A stretch of DNA of 64,000 nt, from positions 1 through 64,000 of the forward strand of contig CAWIDE010000004.1 in the NCBI GenBank assembly GCA_963834715.1. Direction: 5' to 3'. The position numbers and the translations under genes are program-made. Shown piece by piece: positions 9,194-17,672 of this stretch. Position 1 is the first letter of the stretch; each line of letters begins with the position of its first letter. The stretch comes from CAVSUZ01 sp963834715. GTDB taxonomy: Bacteria; Pseudomonadota; Alphaproteobacteria; Acetobacterales; Acetobacteraceae. A model generated the notes under the pieces. That model was not told the DNA's origin. It worked only from the letters and a program-made list of their open reading frames with translations, and made no database searches.

Positions 9194-9621
9194 TAGCCGA
9201 GCTTCGCGAAGATCGCGTGCGCGAGCCGCTTCCACAACCTGTACACGCTCGCCGGCTCGCCCTGTCCCCCGGACGAGCCCTCGATCTCGATCGAGTGGGA
9301 CCCGGCCTTGAACAGCACCATGGGTACGGTGCTGCTGGCATATCCCTTGGTGGAGGTCAGCAACAGCGCGTTCGGGCCGGCACCGGAGAACTTCGCCTTG
9401 TGGGCCCGCCCGGTCTGGTTGAGGTAGTAGAGCTCGTTGGAGAGCCACTGGCCGTACCAGCCGGCGCGTCCTGATGACCACGTCGCTGACCAGACAGCCG
9501 TCGCCTCCGTCCAAGCAGCCGGTCGGGGGTGTCTGAGCGTCGGGCGACACGATCGGGCAGTCGCTGCGCACCTCGACGCCGGACCCGGTTCAAGCGCAGC
9601 GACAATTGCAAGTTTGGACAT
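9193..9621 (-). pseudogene. Unknown small, possibly secreted protein, frameshifted
   Basis: An ATG at 9621 behind GAAGAGGGA gives MSKLAIVAAL, a short hydrophobic start. After frame changes near 9,570 and 9,480 the readable parts are SDCPIVSPDAQTPPTGCLDGG, then WYGQWLSNELYYLNQTGRAH, KAKFSGAGPNALLLTSTKGY, FKAGSHSIEIEGSSG and LWKRLAHAIFAKLG-stop. I do not recognise the family. The Gly/Ser-rich beta-like pattern is compatible with an exported protein. Its stop overlaps the AraC start. Confidence 0.35.
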
Positions 9622-9708
9622 GTCCCATCCCTCTTCCAAGGACTAGCACGTGATCGTCGGAGGCGGAAGCGCCGGAGACGTGGATCACGCGCTCAAACAA
9701 AGCCTTCC
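9622..9708. other. Probable join between two genomic origins
   Basis: This short gene-free stretch separates the frameshift-rich actinobacterium-like genes (left) from intact alphaproteobacterium-like genes (right). I see no transposase, tRNA attachment site or long direct repeat here. A perfect 35-nt palindrome begins right after it. See the corresponding finding. Confidence 0.45.
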
Positions 9709-9743
9709 GAGCATGATCGGATCAACTTGATCCGATCATGCTC
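9709..9743. repeat. 35-nt perfect palindrome
   Basis: GAGCATGATCGGATCAA (9709-9725) and its exact reverse complement (9727-9743) are separated by one base. It ends on the first base of the HiPIP stop codon, so it could act as a bidirectional 3' hairpin for HiPIP, but no T-run follows on either strand. GATC-rich palindromes of this type occur between genes in Alphaproteobacteria (from memory). Confidence 0.7.
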
Positions 9744-10018
9744 TAGGTCTTCGGCGCAAACAACTGGCACCAGCCGCTCGGGCTGATCGTCCCTTGCACG
9801 AACTTACACGCATTCGGTGGCTGGAAGTTGATGCAGCGGTCGCAGCGTTGGTCGCCCTTGGGTGTACCTTGATATTTGGCGTCTGCCTGGCTGATCTTCT
9901 GCTGTGCTGCCGATTGCGAGATCGCCGTCGCGGCTGCCGCCGCCCCGAGCGCAACCGCGGTGCCAGTGAGCACCAGGCGGCGTGAGATGCGTTGGCAATC
10001 GTTCCTCCCGTTATTCAT
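9743..10018 (-). CDS. High-potential iron-sulfur protein (HiPIP), Tat-exported
   Basis: 91 residues. An N-terminal twin-arginine signal (RISRRLVLTGTAVALGAAAA, R13-R14) is followed by a mature part of about 50 residues. Its four cysteines, C59, C62, C71 and C84, sit in the HiPIP arrangement CDRC...NAC...GWC, with GWCQLF typical of the family. HiPIPs carry one 4Fe-4S cluster and move single electrons in the periplasm, for example to reaction centres or terminal oxidases. The next gene upstream on the same strand encodes a haem protein of the P460 family 66 nt away, so HiPIP may be its electron partner; this is inference. Confidence 0.92.
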   Translation of the reverse strand: MNNGRNDCQRISRRLVLTGTAVALGAAAAATAISQSAAQQKISQADAKYQGTPKGDQRCDRCINFQPPNACKFVQGTISPSGWCQLFAPKT

Positions 10019-10084
10019 GATCGACTCCCATCAAACCAGGTGTTCACAGCGGGGATTTCGAACCGCCGGGCATCGTGTCCTCTT

Positions 10085-10651
10085 TCACCTCTTTCCGTAC
10101 TCCGTGAAAACGTAATCGCGGCTCTTCACTAAGGTGTGGCACGCGAAGCCGCACTTCGCATTGTTTTCCTGCGGCGGACTGTCCGCCACAGTGGCGGGCC
10201 TAAACGTGTTGGACGCAGCGTCATACTCGAACGCGCCCCATCCCCATCCGCCGCTATCCGCGAACCTCTTGCTGTCCTTCATCATGAAATCAACGTCATG
10301 CTGGGTACCCGGCACCGTTGGCTGACCGGGATACGTCTCTTGTTTTTTCGGGTTCCAATGGATTTTCGCCATCTTGGCGCCGTCTGGGAAAAGTTCGGCG
10401 TTGCCGGGAACGCCTTTCTTATAGGCGTCGATTATTACCGGGTTCCCCACGATCACAGCGATCTTGCCCCCGTTCTCACTGATCGCGATTACCGGCCAGT
10501 TTTCGTATCCCCTGAACTCAGAGAACGCGAGCCCGTTCGGCACTTGCAGAGTGTACTTGTCCTGCGCCGCGAGGGCTATGCCGCCCAAGGCAGCAAGCGT
10601 TCCGATTGTGACCACGATCCCGGACGCAAACATGCGCTTGCGACGTCGCAT
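10085..10651 (-). CDS. Cytochrome P460 family protein
   Basis: 188 residues from the ATG at 10651, chosen because AGGAGG sits just upstream; an in-frame start 36 nt further up lacks this. A signal peptide (RRKRMFASGIVVTIGTLAALGGIALAA) precedes the domain. Family features are FRGYENWPVIAIS, the IVGNPVIIDAYKKG region, FPDGAKMAKIHW, a GGWGWGAFEYD motif, and a C-terminal haem motif KCGFACHTLVKSRDYVFT. The haem motif is C-x3-C-H rather than the usual C-x2-C-H. Characterised P460 proteins oxidise hydroxylamine with nitric oxide or N2O release, but most family members are untested. It lies 66 nt upstream of HiPIP on the same strand. Confidence 0.85.
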   Translation of the reverse strand: MRRRKRMFASGIVVTIGTLAALGGIALAAQDKYTLQVPNGLAFSEFRGYENWPVIAISENGGKIAVIVGNPVIIDAYKKGVPGNAELFPDGAKMAKIHWNPKKQETYPGQPTVPGTQHDVDFMMKDSKRFADSGGWGWGAFEYDAASNTFRPATVADSPPQENNAKCGFACHTLVKSRDYVFTEYGKR

Positions 10652-10687
10652 AGCACTTTCCTCCTCAATGTTGCGTTGTTTTAGCAC

Positions 10688-11162
10688 GCCCGCTTTATTG
10701 GAGCAGCGGTTAACGTCCTGTCGCTGTAGAGACGAGGGATCCCGGCTTCAGGTCAAACATTCTCGGCGCAATTGACGCTCGCGCCAATTCTGCTTCCGGT
10801 CAAGTGAAATTATGGCACGCGCTCCCCACCGCCAGACGCTTCGCCGCTGCCCCGGCGGCAAATACGAATGTCTCAGGGCGAGGCACTGTAGCTCGAGTTC
10901 AGGCGCACAACACCTGTGTTCAGAGGAAAGCAACGCAATCGGATAAGCACAACTCCCCTTTGCTGAAGCCGAAACAGGTCTGGATCGGCCTGCCTTGACC
11001 CAGGCGATAGACCCTTGGCACTCCGTGCCACTCTTGCCAAACTCCGGGGGGAACAGCCCTGACTCGTTTACCTCTTGCCCAGCTCCCGCCATTCCCGGCA
11101 CAACACCCGTTACCTGCAGGGCGAATCTCACCGGATAGAACAAATCCAAATCCGGCAAACTT
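10688..11162. other. Gene-free stretch upstream of repeat array A
   Basis: No coding region, RNA or clear hairpin terminator is supported in these 475 bases. It separates the P460 gene (which points left) from the repeat array and dinG (which points right), so divergent promoters should lie here, but I cannot place them confidently. Confidence 0.5.
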
Positions 11163-11318
11163 ATCGGTACCGTTGTCAAGCCCCCCAAATCGCCCAACGG
11201 TACCGTTGTCAACCCCCGGATCTGGCTATCGGTACCGATGTCAACCCCCGGAATCCCCCGAACGGTACCGTTGTCAAGCCCCGCAAAACCCGAAACGTAC
11301 AACTCGTCCCGAAGCCCG
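11163..11318 (+). repeat. Array A: five-copy 32/33-nt periodic repeat
   Basis: The core CGGTACCGTTGTCAA followed by a C-run recurs with GGTACC at 11166, 11199, 11231 and 11264, and a degenerate copy CGTACAACTCG at 11296. Spacings are 33, 32, 33 and about 32 nt. About 15-18 nt of each unit are conserved and the rest vary. The core centre CGGTACCG is palindromic. The array ends about 115 nt before dinG. Confidence 0.85.
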
Positions 11319-11435
11319 ATCCCTCGGTTGTATCGGATCACGACCCATCGCCGTCGCTGGGCAACGACCAAGTCCTTAGAGCCGTTCCGAACGAGCAGGC
11401 TTGGGTGATGGCGCCAGGACAGCCTATAGAAGCGC

Positions 11436-14235
11436 GTGCTGCCGGGCCTTCCAGACCTTCCCGCCATCGTCGCGGGCCATGGCCGCGCCGCTGTCGTTAC
11501 AGCGGACGGAGAGGTCGTCACGCTCCCCACCGAGGCCGCCGCCGAAAAGCTGCGCGATATGCCCCCCGCGCTCCTGGTGCACCGGCCGGCGACCTTCCGC
11601 CGCCTGGGCATCCGCCCGCTGCCATGCCTGGACCTCCTCGAACTCTTCGCTTTCGTCCTCCCAGGTCGCCATGCCGCGCCAACCCCCCGTGGCCTGGCCC
11701 TCGCTCTCGATCTCGACCCGCCCATCGGCCTGGAAGCCGAAGCCGCCTTTCTCCCCGACCTCGCCGCCATCCTGCTCCGTCGCCTGGAGGCCGGGCGCGC
11801 GCTCCTCCTCAACAAGGACGCCCCCGGACTCGCCGCCCGCATGGGCCGCGCCGGCTGGGCCTGGGCGCCCTACGTGCTCCGGGCGCTGGGCCGGCCGGAA
11901 GCTGGCCCCTCCCCCGAAGGCCTCATGGTCTGGAAGCGCCTGCCCGAATGGGAGGAAACCGCACCCCTCCCGCCTCCAGCCGGCCTCCCGGTAACAGACC
12001 GCGAGGCCCGCACCCGGCTCGCCGTGCTGCTGGGATCGGACTCGGAACAGCGGCAGGGGCAATCCGACTACGCCGGAGCCGCCGCCGCGGCCTTCGCCCC
12101 CCGCGAAACCCGCGGCGATCCGCACGTGGTGCTCGCCGAAGCCGGCACCGGCACCGGCAAGACCATCGCCTACATCGCGCCAGCCAGCCTCTGGGCCGAG
12201 AAAAACCGCGGCTCGGTCTGGATCAGCACCTTCACCCGTCACCTGCAGCGGCAGATCGACGACGAGCTGGCCCGCCTCTACCCCGACCCCGCCGAGCGCC
12301 GCCGCCGCGTCGTCGTCCGCAAAGGCCGCGAAAATTACCTCTGTCTGCTCAACATGGAGGACGCGATCCGCCCCGCCCTGACCGGACTGGTCGCCGTTTC
12401 GGTCATCCCGCTGGGCCTCGTCGCCCGCTGGGCCCTGGTGACGCGGGACGGCGATATCCAGGGCGGCGACCTGCCCGGCTGGATGAGCGAACTTTTCGGA
12501 CCGGGCCTGATTGCCTCGCTGGCCGACCGCCGTGGCGAATGCCTGCATGGCGGCTGCTCCCATTACCGGCGCTGCTTCGTGGAACATGCAATCCGGCGGG
12601 CCCGCCAGGCCGAGCTGGTGGTCGCCAACCATGCCCTGGTGATGACGCAGGCCGCCTGGGGCGGCCTGGACGATGCTAGCGTGCCGACCCGCTACGTGTT
12701 CGACGAAGGCCACCACGTGTTCGATGCCGCCGACAGCGCGTTCGCGGCCGTCCTCTCGGGCCTGGAAACTGCCGAACTCCGGCGCTGGCTGCTGGGCGCC
12801 GAAGGCGGACGCTCCCGGGCCCGCGGGCTACGCAGGCGGCTGGAGGATCTGGTCGCCGGCCATCCCACCCTGGAGACAATGCTGGAGGCCAGTATGACCG
12901 CGGCCAGGTGCCTGCCTGGCCCCGGCTGGCCGGACCGGCTCGAAGTCGAGGGCCCCCAACTCGCCGGCATCGAGCCCGGCCGCCCCAACCCCACCGAAGC
13001 CCTCCTGCGCCTGCTCCGGGCCCAGGTGCTGGCCCGCACCGAAGGGGCGGAAGAACCGGCCACCGCGGTGCTGGAATGCGACCTGCACCCCGTGCCACCC
13101 CCGGTCGCCGAAGCGGCGCACCGCCTGGCCAGCGCGCTCACCGCCCTGATCGAGCCACTAACGCTGCTCCGGAACCGCCTGCTTGCCCGGCTCGATGACG
13201 ACGCCGAGGAACTGGACAGCGCACTGCGCAACCGCATCGAGGGCATGTGCCGCTCGATTGAACGGCGAGCGCTGCAGCCGCTCGCCGCCTGGCGCTCGAT
13301 GCTGAAGCAGCTCCCCGAGGGGCCGCCCGAGCCCGGCATCAGGCGCGACCACGTCATGTTCCTGCGGCTGGACCGGCGAGGCGGGATGGATCGGGATGTC
13401 GGGCTGCACCGGCACTGGCTCGATCCCACCGTCCCCTTCGCCGTAACGCTCGCCGCACCGGCACACGGAGTGCTTGTCACCTCCGCGACACTGCGGGACA
13501 GCGGCGATGCCGACCCCGAGACCGCCTGGACCGCGGCGGAGGCCCGCGTCGGAGCCCCGCATCTCCCTTCCCCCGCAATACGCGCCGCGCTCGCCAGCCC
13601 CTTCGACTATGGCGCCCAGACACGATGCTTCGTCGTGACCGACGTCGCGCACGGCGACCTCGCCGCGCTATCAGGCGCCTACCGGGCACTGTTCCTGGCC
13701 GCGGGCGGCGGCGCACTGGGCCTGTTCACCGCCATCAACCGGCTGATCGCGGTGCACCGGCGGATCGCCCCTGACCTGGAGGCCGCCGGCATCCCGCTCT
13801 ACGCGCAGCATGTCGAAGCCATGGACAATGCAACCCTCGTGGACATCTTCCGCGCCGAGGAAGAAAGCTGTCTGCTCGGCACCGACGCGATGCGCGACGG
13901 AGTGGACGTCCCCGGCCGGGCCCTGCGCCTCGTGGTGTTCGAGAAAGTGCCCTGGGCGCGTCCCGACATTCTGCACCGGGAACGCCGCATCTACCTCTCC
14001 GATGGAGACCCCCGCGGCTACGACGACCGGATAGCCAGGCTCCGTCTCCGCCAGGCATTCGGACGCCTGATCCGCCGAGCCTCCGACCGGGGCGTGTTCG
14101 TCCTGCTGGACCGGCGGAACTCCGGAACGGCTGCTCTCGGCCTTCCCTGCCGGGGTAGCCGTGCACCGGGTGGGGCTGGCTCAGGCGGTGGCAGAGACGC
14201 GCAACTTCCTGGCAGCACCCGTTTATCCGGGTTGA
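11436..14235 (+). CDS. dinG: DinG-type ATP-dependent DNA helicase (one-base insertion near the 3' end)
   Basis: About 930 residues from a GTG start. Walker A AEAGTGTGKT lies near residues 234-243, and IAYIAPASLWAE and ISTFTRHLQRQI are motif Ia regions. CLLNMEDAI and GECLHGGCSHYRRC carry cysteines expected to bind the 4Fe-4S cluster of XPD/DinG helicases. VFDEGHHVFDAA is the DEAH-like motif II. GLFTAINRL, LLGTDAMRDGVDVPG and RLRQAFGRLIRR are the C-terminal helicase motifs. An extra A at about 14,119 shifts the frame; deleting it gives DRRTPERLLSAFPAGV and a TGA at 14235. Without correction the frame runs on into the next gene. DinG unwinds R-loops and forked DNA. A repeat array lies just upstream. 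Confidence 0.88.
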
Positions 14236-14285
14236 ACTTAGAACGCCGTTACCGCAGGCTGAACCGGGATTTGGGAGCCGGCAAA

Positions 14286-14705
14286 ATGCCCAGACTCAAC
14301 AGGTTGGATGCGCCAGAGGCGCTGGTATGCACCATGGTGCTCGTGGCGGCGGCCGACGGCGGGATGACCGACCAGGAGATCGGAGTGATGTCGTCCCAGG
14401 TGCAAAGCTTGCCGGCATTCCGGGACTTTTCCAAGCAACAGTTGCGAGAGGCAACCGATGCCGCCGTGGAACTGCTGAATGAGGAAGAGGGACTGCGCCA
14501 CGCCGCTCGGCTGATCCGGGCGGCGCTGAAGCCCGAACTGAGAGAGACAGCCTACGCACTCGCTTGCGAGGTCGTCGCCGCGGATGAAGTCGCAGGACAA
14601 CAGTCCCTTGAGATGCTGGAGTTCGTCCTGGCCGAGCTGCACCTCGACCCTTTGGTTGCGGCGGCGATCGAGCGGGGGGTAAGGGCGCGGCACCGGCGCG
14701 TGTAA
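14286..14705 (+). CDS. TerB-like (tellurite resistance TerB family) protein
   Basis: 139 residues from the ATG at 14286. The domain is all-helical: RLDAPEALVCTMVLVAAADGGMTDQEIGVMS, then LREATDAAVELLNEEEGL and CEVVAADEVAGQQSLEMLEFV. The acidic DGxMTDxE pair (AADGGMTDQE and AADEVAGQQ) is the TerB/DjlA-N metal-binding pattern. The role is probably a membrane-stress or scaffold protein; tellurite resistance itself is only a family name. It lies 50 nt downstream of dinG. An apparent fusion with dinG arises from a one-base insertion in dinG, not a true fusion. Confidence 0.75.
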   Translation: MPRLNRLDAPEALVCTMVLVAAADGGMTDQEIGVMSSQVQSLPAFRDFSKQQLREATDAAVELLNEEEGLRHAARLIRAALKPELRETAYALACEVVAADEVAGQQSLEMLEFVLAELHLDPLVAAAIERGVRARHRRV

Positions 14706-14710
14706 ATTGT

Positions 14711-14740
14711 CATTGCGAGGAGCGAAGCGACGAAGCACGC
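14711..14740 (+). repeat. Interspersed repeat (GCGAGGAGCGAAGCGACGAA type), copy 1
   Basis: CATTGCGAGGAGCGAAGCGA followed by CGAAGCA directly after the TerB stop. A variant copy is at 20077-20112. This short element is common in intergenic DNA of Alphaproteobacteria. Confidence 0.7.
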
Positions 14741-14840
14741 TTGTCTCTGGCAACCATGCCATACTGCGGCCCGCGCCCGGCATTTTCCGCTAAACGTGGT
14801 GCCTGGGACGAGCAGGGTGACTGCATAACAGCTTTCTTGT

Positions 14841-14867
14841 ACCAGTCGGCGGTTCCCGCCGACTGGT
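14841..14867. repeat. Perfect 12-bp hairpin
   Basis: ACCAGTCGGCGG (14841-14852) pairs with CCGCCGACTGGT (14856-14867) around a TTC loop. It lies between the convergent ends of the TerB gene and the 884-residue oxidoreductase and may serve as a transcription barrier, although no T-run follows. Confidence 0.6.
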
Positions 14868-15002
14868 GTGCGCGCGGGGTTGGTGGGGCGGCCGCGCGGG
14901 AAACAAAAACTCAATTAGTGTGACTTTGCACCCTCGCACGGCCACCAGCCGTTCAGCACCACCTGCAGGCCCGATCATTGTAGCGGCGTGCACGCCAACC
15001 GA

Positions 15003-17657
15003 TCACCCCACAGGGGCACGGCTATCAACAGCCGCCCCGCCCCGCCCGCGCCGCAGCTCCCCAAGCACCGCACGAACGTCCATGCCAGGCTGTACCCACC
15101 GTTCGAACCCGCGCCCGCTGCCCGGTGGACCGACGAACACCAAGCTCACCAGCTCCCCATTCCGCAGCACTATCCGCCACCACGCCATCTCGTCCTCGGC
15201 CGCGCTGATAACTTCGTCGCCCTCCTGCACGTCCATCTCACCGTAGCTCTTGAGGTCGATGCCATCGCATTTAAGGTGGACCACCAGTCGCGGCACCTCG
15301 TATCCATCACCTCGTCCCGTAATCGCCGCCGAGCAGGCAACAGCATGGGCTGCTGCTACAGGCCACAAGCCGCCGGCGGCGCGAGAAAGCTCCGTGACAT
15401 CTCCTACGGCATAGATTGCCGGGTCGGATGTCCGCATCGAATTGTCAACCTTGATGCCTCGCCCAATCTCCAAACCGCATGACTGGGCCAGTTGCGTCCG
15501 CGGACGCACGCCAATACACGCAAGGAAGATATCACCCGAAACGCGTGTTCCGTTCTCCAGCACCACGCTCTCGAGCAACTGCTTGCCCGCAAGGTGCGCC
15601 ACGGCTGCTTCCGTCTGCACATCTACGCCACCCTTCACCAGGTATTCTTGCAGCCGCAATGACCCTTGCTCATCAAGCTGGCGCTCCATTAGTCGGCTTG
15701 CCCGATGCAGCACTGTCACTCTCAAGCCCACAGTACGCAGGACATCAGCCGCCTCGATCCCCAGCACGCCTCCGCCGATGACCACCGCCCGCTTGGCTGC
15801 CTCGCGCTGTGCCCACATCCGCACTGACAGCGCGTCTTCGGCCCGGCGCAGAACGAACGCGTTAGAGAACCGCGCATAATCGGACGCTGGCAGAATTGGA
15901 TCAGCTCCGGTTGCCAGCACGAGAACGTCATACGGAACCGCTTCACCTGTTCCCAGCCGTAAGCTGCGCGCCGAGCGATCTATCGACACCGCAAGCGTGT
16001 TCCGCCAGACATCGACTTCGTGTTCAGTGTACCAATCCTGTGGCAACAGCATCATTCCGTCCATCGCGGACCGGCCGGAGATCAGCCGTCCTACTGCCAT
16101 GCGGTTATAGAAATGGTGGACCTCATCGGTAACAATCGTGATATGCGCCGACTTGCTTTCACGGCGGAGGTATTCGGCAACCGTTATCCCTCCTACGCCA
16201 TTCCCGACAATCACCACTTTCCCAATCCCCCGCTCCTTCAGCGGATCAGCTACGGAAGCCGCGGCACCGCTAAATGAACGCTTAGCATTCTTGATGTCAC
16301 GGTCGATGACAACATTGCCCTGCACATGGCACATGCAGGCGAGCCGCCCGACCCCATCCAGCCCCAATCGTCGCAACGTGGCTTGCTCCGTCGGGTCAGG
16401 AGCGGACAAATTCTCCTGACCCGATTGCACGATCACAGCATCCGCGCCGCACAGCCCGGAGCGGCAGCCGAATTCGATCTTCATCCGTGCCGCTTCCAGC
16501 GCCTCCAGCAACGTCTGGTTCGGTGCAACCGGGAACGCCGTGCCGGTCTCGGCATCGGTCACCAGTGCCTTGGTGGAAGCCGCCAATCGCTCTTTCAGAT
16601 TACGGACTGACGGAGCCAGCCGAGGTTGTGCCGCGGCTTCCTGTGCGCGCTGGAACACACTCTCGTTCTGCCAGCCGCGATAAGCCAGCGCGAGCGCGAG
16701 CAGGATACCGATCCACTGACTGGCGAACACCACAAGGCCCGGAATGCGAACGCCGGACAGCGTCTGCGTTGCGGAAACGATCACAGGGCCCGCGAACCAG
16801 TAAAAGGCGGCCAGCGCCAGACCGGCAAACAAATTTGCCGCGCGAAACGGATTGATACGGAAGAAACTGATTACCGCCTGATACACACCAACAGAAAGAC
16901 AGATGGCCCCGAGCAGAATCAGCGCTCGAAGGCCTTCTCCGTATACAACATGGGTTGGCTGCAAATAATATCCCAACACCACGCCCGGCATCATGGCCAT
17001 GAAGAACCGCCGCTGCCCAGCGTAGGCCGGGTCCGTATCAAGCAGATCTTCGAAGATCGCGGCGCGCGGGTTGAAATCGTAGCAATTCTTCTGGCACCCG
17101 ACGCACGTCCGGCAATACCCGTTGCCGATCAACACCAGCGGTGCATGTCCATACGTGCGCTGAACCGGCCCCAGCGGGCAAAATGTCCCACACCAGCCGC
17201 TGCGGCCCTTGAACGCAACCCCTCCCGCAAACGCCAGAATCAGCACAATCAAAATGCCCGCGCCCACAAACGCCCCATGATTGTTGAGCAGCGGCTGCCG
17301 CAAACCCACAAGCGCAATGAACGCACCGACGGCGATCGTGAATGCCCAGTCATGCGCGGCGTGGGGCAGCTTACGAGAAGACGGCCGGCCACTCAGAATC
17401 GGCAACTGATTGACGAACGCCATCGGACAGACCTGGCGCCACAAGCCTGGGGCCACCACGAACATCGCGGGCAGCAAAGGAACCGCAAGCCCCCAGAAAA
17501 TCTTAAGTCCCAGTGGAGAGACCAACAACAGCCCAGCTAGCCCAAGCGTACCCGCCAACGTGAAAGCCCGCAGTCCCATCCATACCGGGCCTGGAACAAC
17601 AGTCGGCGTCTGCGTATAGTTGGCGAAGAGCCTTGCGGCATCCACGCTCATAAACAC
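15003..17657 (-). CDS. Membrane Fe-S / 2Fe-2S ferredoxin / FAD-NAD(P)H oxidoreductase fusion
   Basis: An 884-residue protein with three parts. (1) Residues 1-330: a NapH/NosR-like polytopic membrane domain with cysteines C77, C156, C160 (CGTFCPLG) and C182, C185, C188, C192 (CRTCVGCQKNC), suited to 4Fe-4S clusters. (2) Residues 360-455: a plant-type ferredoxin-like domain, FGCRSGLCGADAV and LACMC. (3) Residues 478-880: a pyridine nucleotide-disulfide oxidoreductase domain like NAD(P)H-nitrite or rubredoxin reductase, with FAD site VVIVGNGVGG, NAD(P) site AVVIGGGVLGIEAA and IYAVGDVTEL. It would pass electrons from NAD(P)H through FAD and 2Fe-2S to membrane 4Fe-4S centres. The start is GTG 17657 or ATG 17651. 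It follows the cyclic-nucleotide-binding gene directly. No terminal acceptor is visible. Confidence 0.8.
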   Translation of the reverse strand: MFMSVDAARLFANYTQTPTVVPGPVWMGLRAFTLAGTLGLAGLLLVSPLGLKIFWGLAVPLLPAMFVVAPGLWRQVCPMAFVNQLPILSGRPSSRKLPHAAHDWAFTIAVGAFIALVGLRQPLLNNHGAFVGAGILIVLILAFAGGVAFKGRSGWCGTFCPLGPVQRTYGHAPLVLIGNGYCRTCVGCQKNCYDFNPRAAIFEDLLDTDPAYAGQRRFFMAMMPGVVLGYYLQPTHVVYGEGLRALILLGAICLSVGVYQAVISFFRINPFRAANLFAGLALAAFYWFAGPVIVSATQTLSGVRIPGLVVFASQWIGILLALALAYRGWQNESVFQRAQEAAAQPRLAPSVRNLKERLAASTKALVTDAETGTAFPVAPNQTLLEALEAARMKIEFGCRSGLCGADAVIVQSGQENLSAPDPTEQATLRRLGLDGVGRLACMCHVQGNVVIDRDIKNAKRSFSGAAASVADPLKERGIGKVVIVGNGVGGITVAEYLRRESKSAHITIVTDEVHHFYNRMAVGRLISGRSAMDGMMLLPQDWYTEHEVDVWRNTLAVSIDRSARSLRLGTGEAVPYDVLVLATGADPILPASDYARFSNAFVLRRAEDALSVRMWAQREAAKRAVVIGGGVLGIEAADVLRTVGLRVTVLHRASRLMERQLDEQGSLRLQEYLVKGGVDVQTEAAVAHLAGKQLLESVVLENGTRVSGDIFLACIGVRPRTQLAQSCGLEIGRGIKVDNSMRTSDPAIYAVGDVTELSRAAGGLWPVAAAHAVACSAAITGRGDGYEVPRLVVHLKCDGIDLKSYGEMDVQEGDEVISAAEDEMAWWRIVLRNGELVSLVFVGPPGSGRGFERWVQPGMDVRAVLGELRRGRGGAAVDSRAPVG

Positions 17658-17672
17658 ACGCTCATAAACAGG
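17641..17672. repeat. 14-bp tandem duplication at a gene junction
   Basis: ACGCTCATAAACAC is followed directly by ACGCTCATAAAC. Collapsing the duplication makes the stop of the cyclic-nucleotide-binding gene and the ATG of the oxidoreductase overlap as ATGA, the usual arrangement for coupled genes. Confidence 0.75.

Noticed and set aside
9622..9743. Phage or island attachment site
   Set aside because: No tRNA end, integrase or direct repeat at a second site; the palindrome is intergenic-repeat-like.
11163..11318. CRISPR array
   Set aside because: Repeat period is 32-33 nt in total with only about 12-18 conserved bases; CRISPR units are about 60-75 nt with near-identical repeats of 24-37 nt. 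No cas genes are present. The same holds for 34941-35100 and 49916-50062.
11424..12716. A 430-codon open frame antisense to dinG
   Set aside because: Low-complexity composition from GC-rich codon shadow; no family similarity, while the plus strand encodes clear helicase motifs.
11436..14705. Novel DinG-TerB fusion protein
   Set aside because: One extra base at about 14,119 explains the open frame; corrected, dinG has its own stop and TerB its own ATG.
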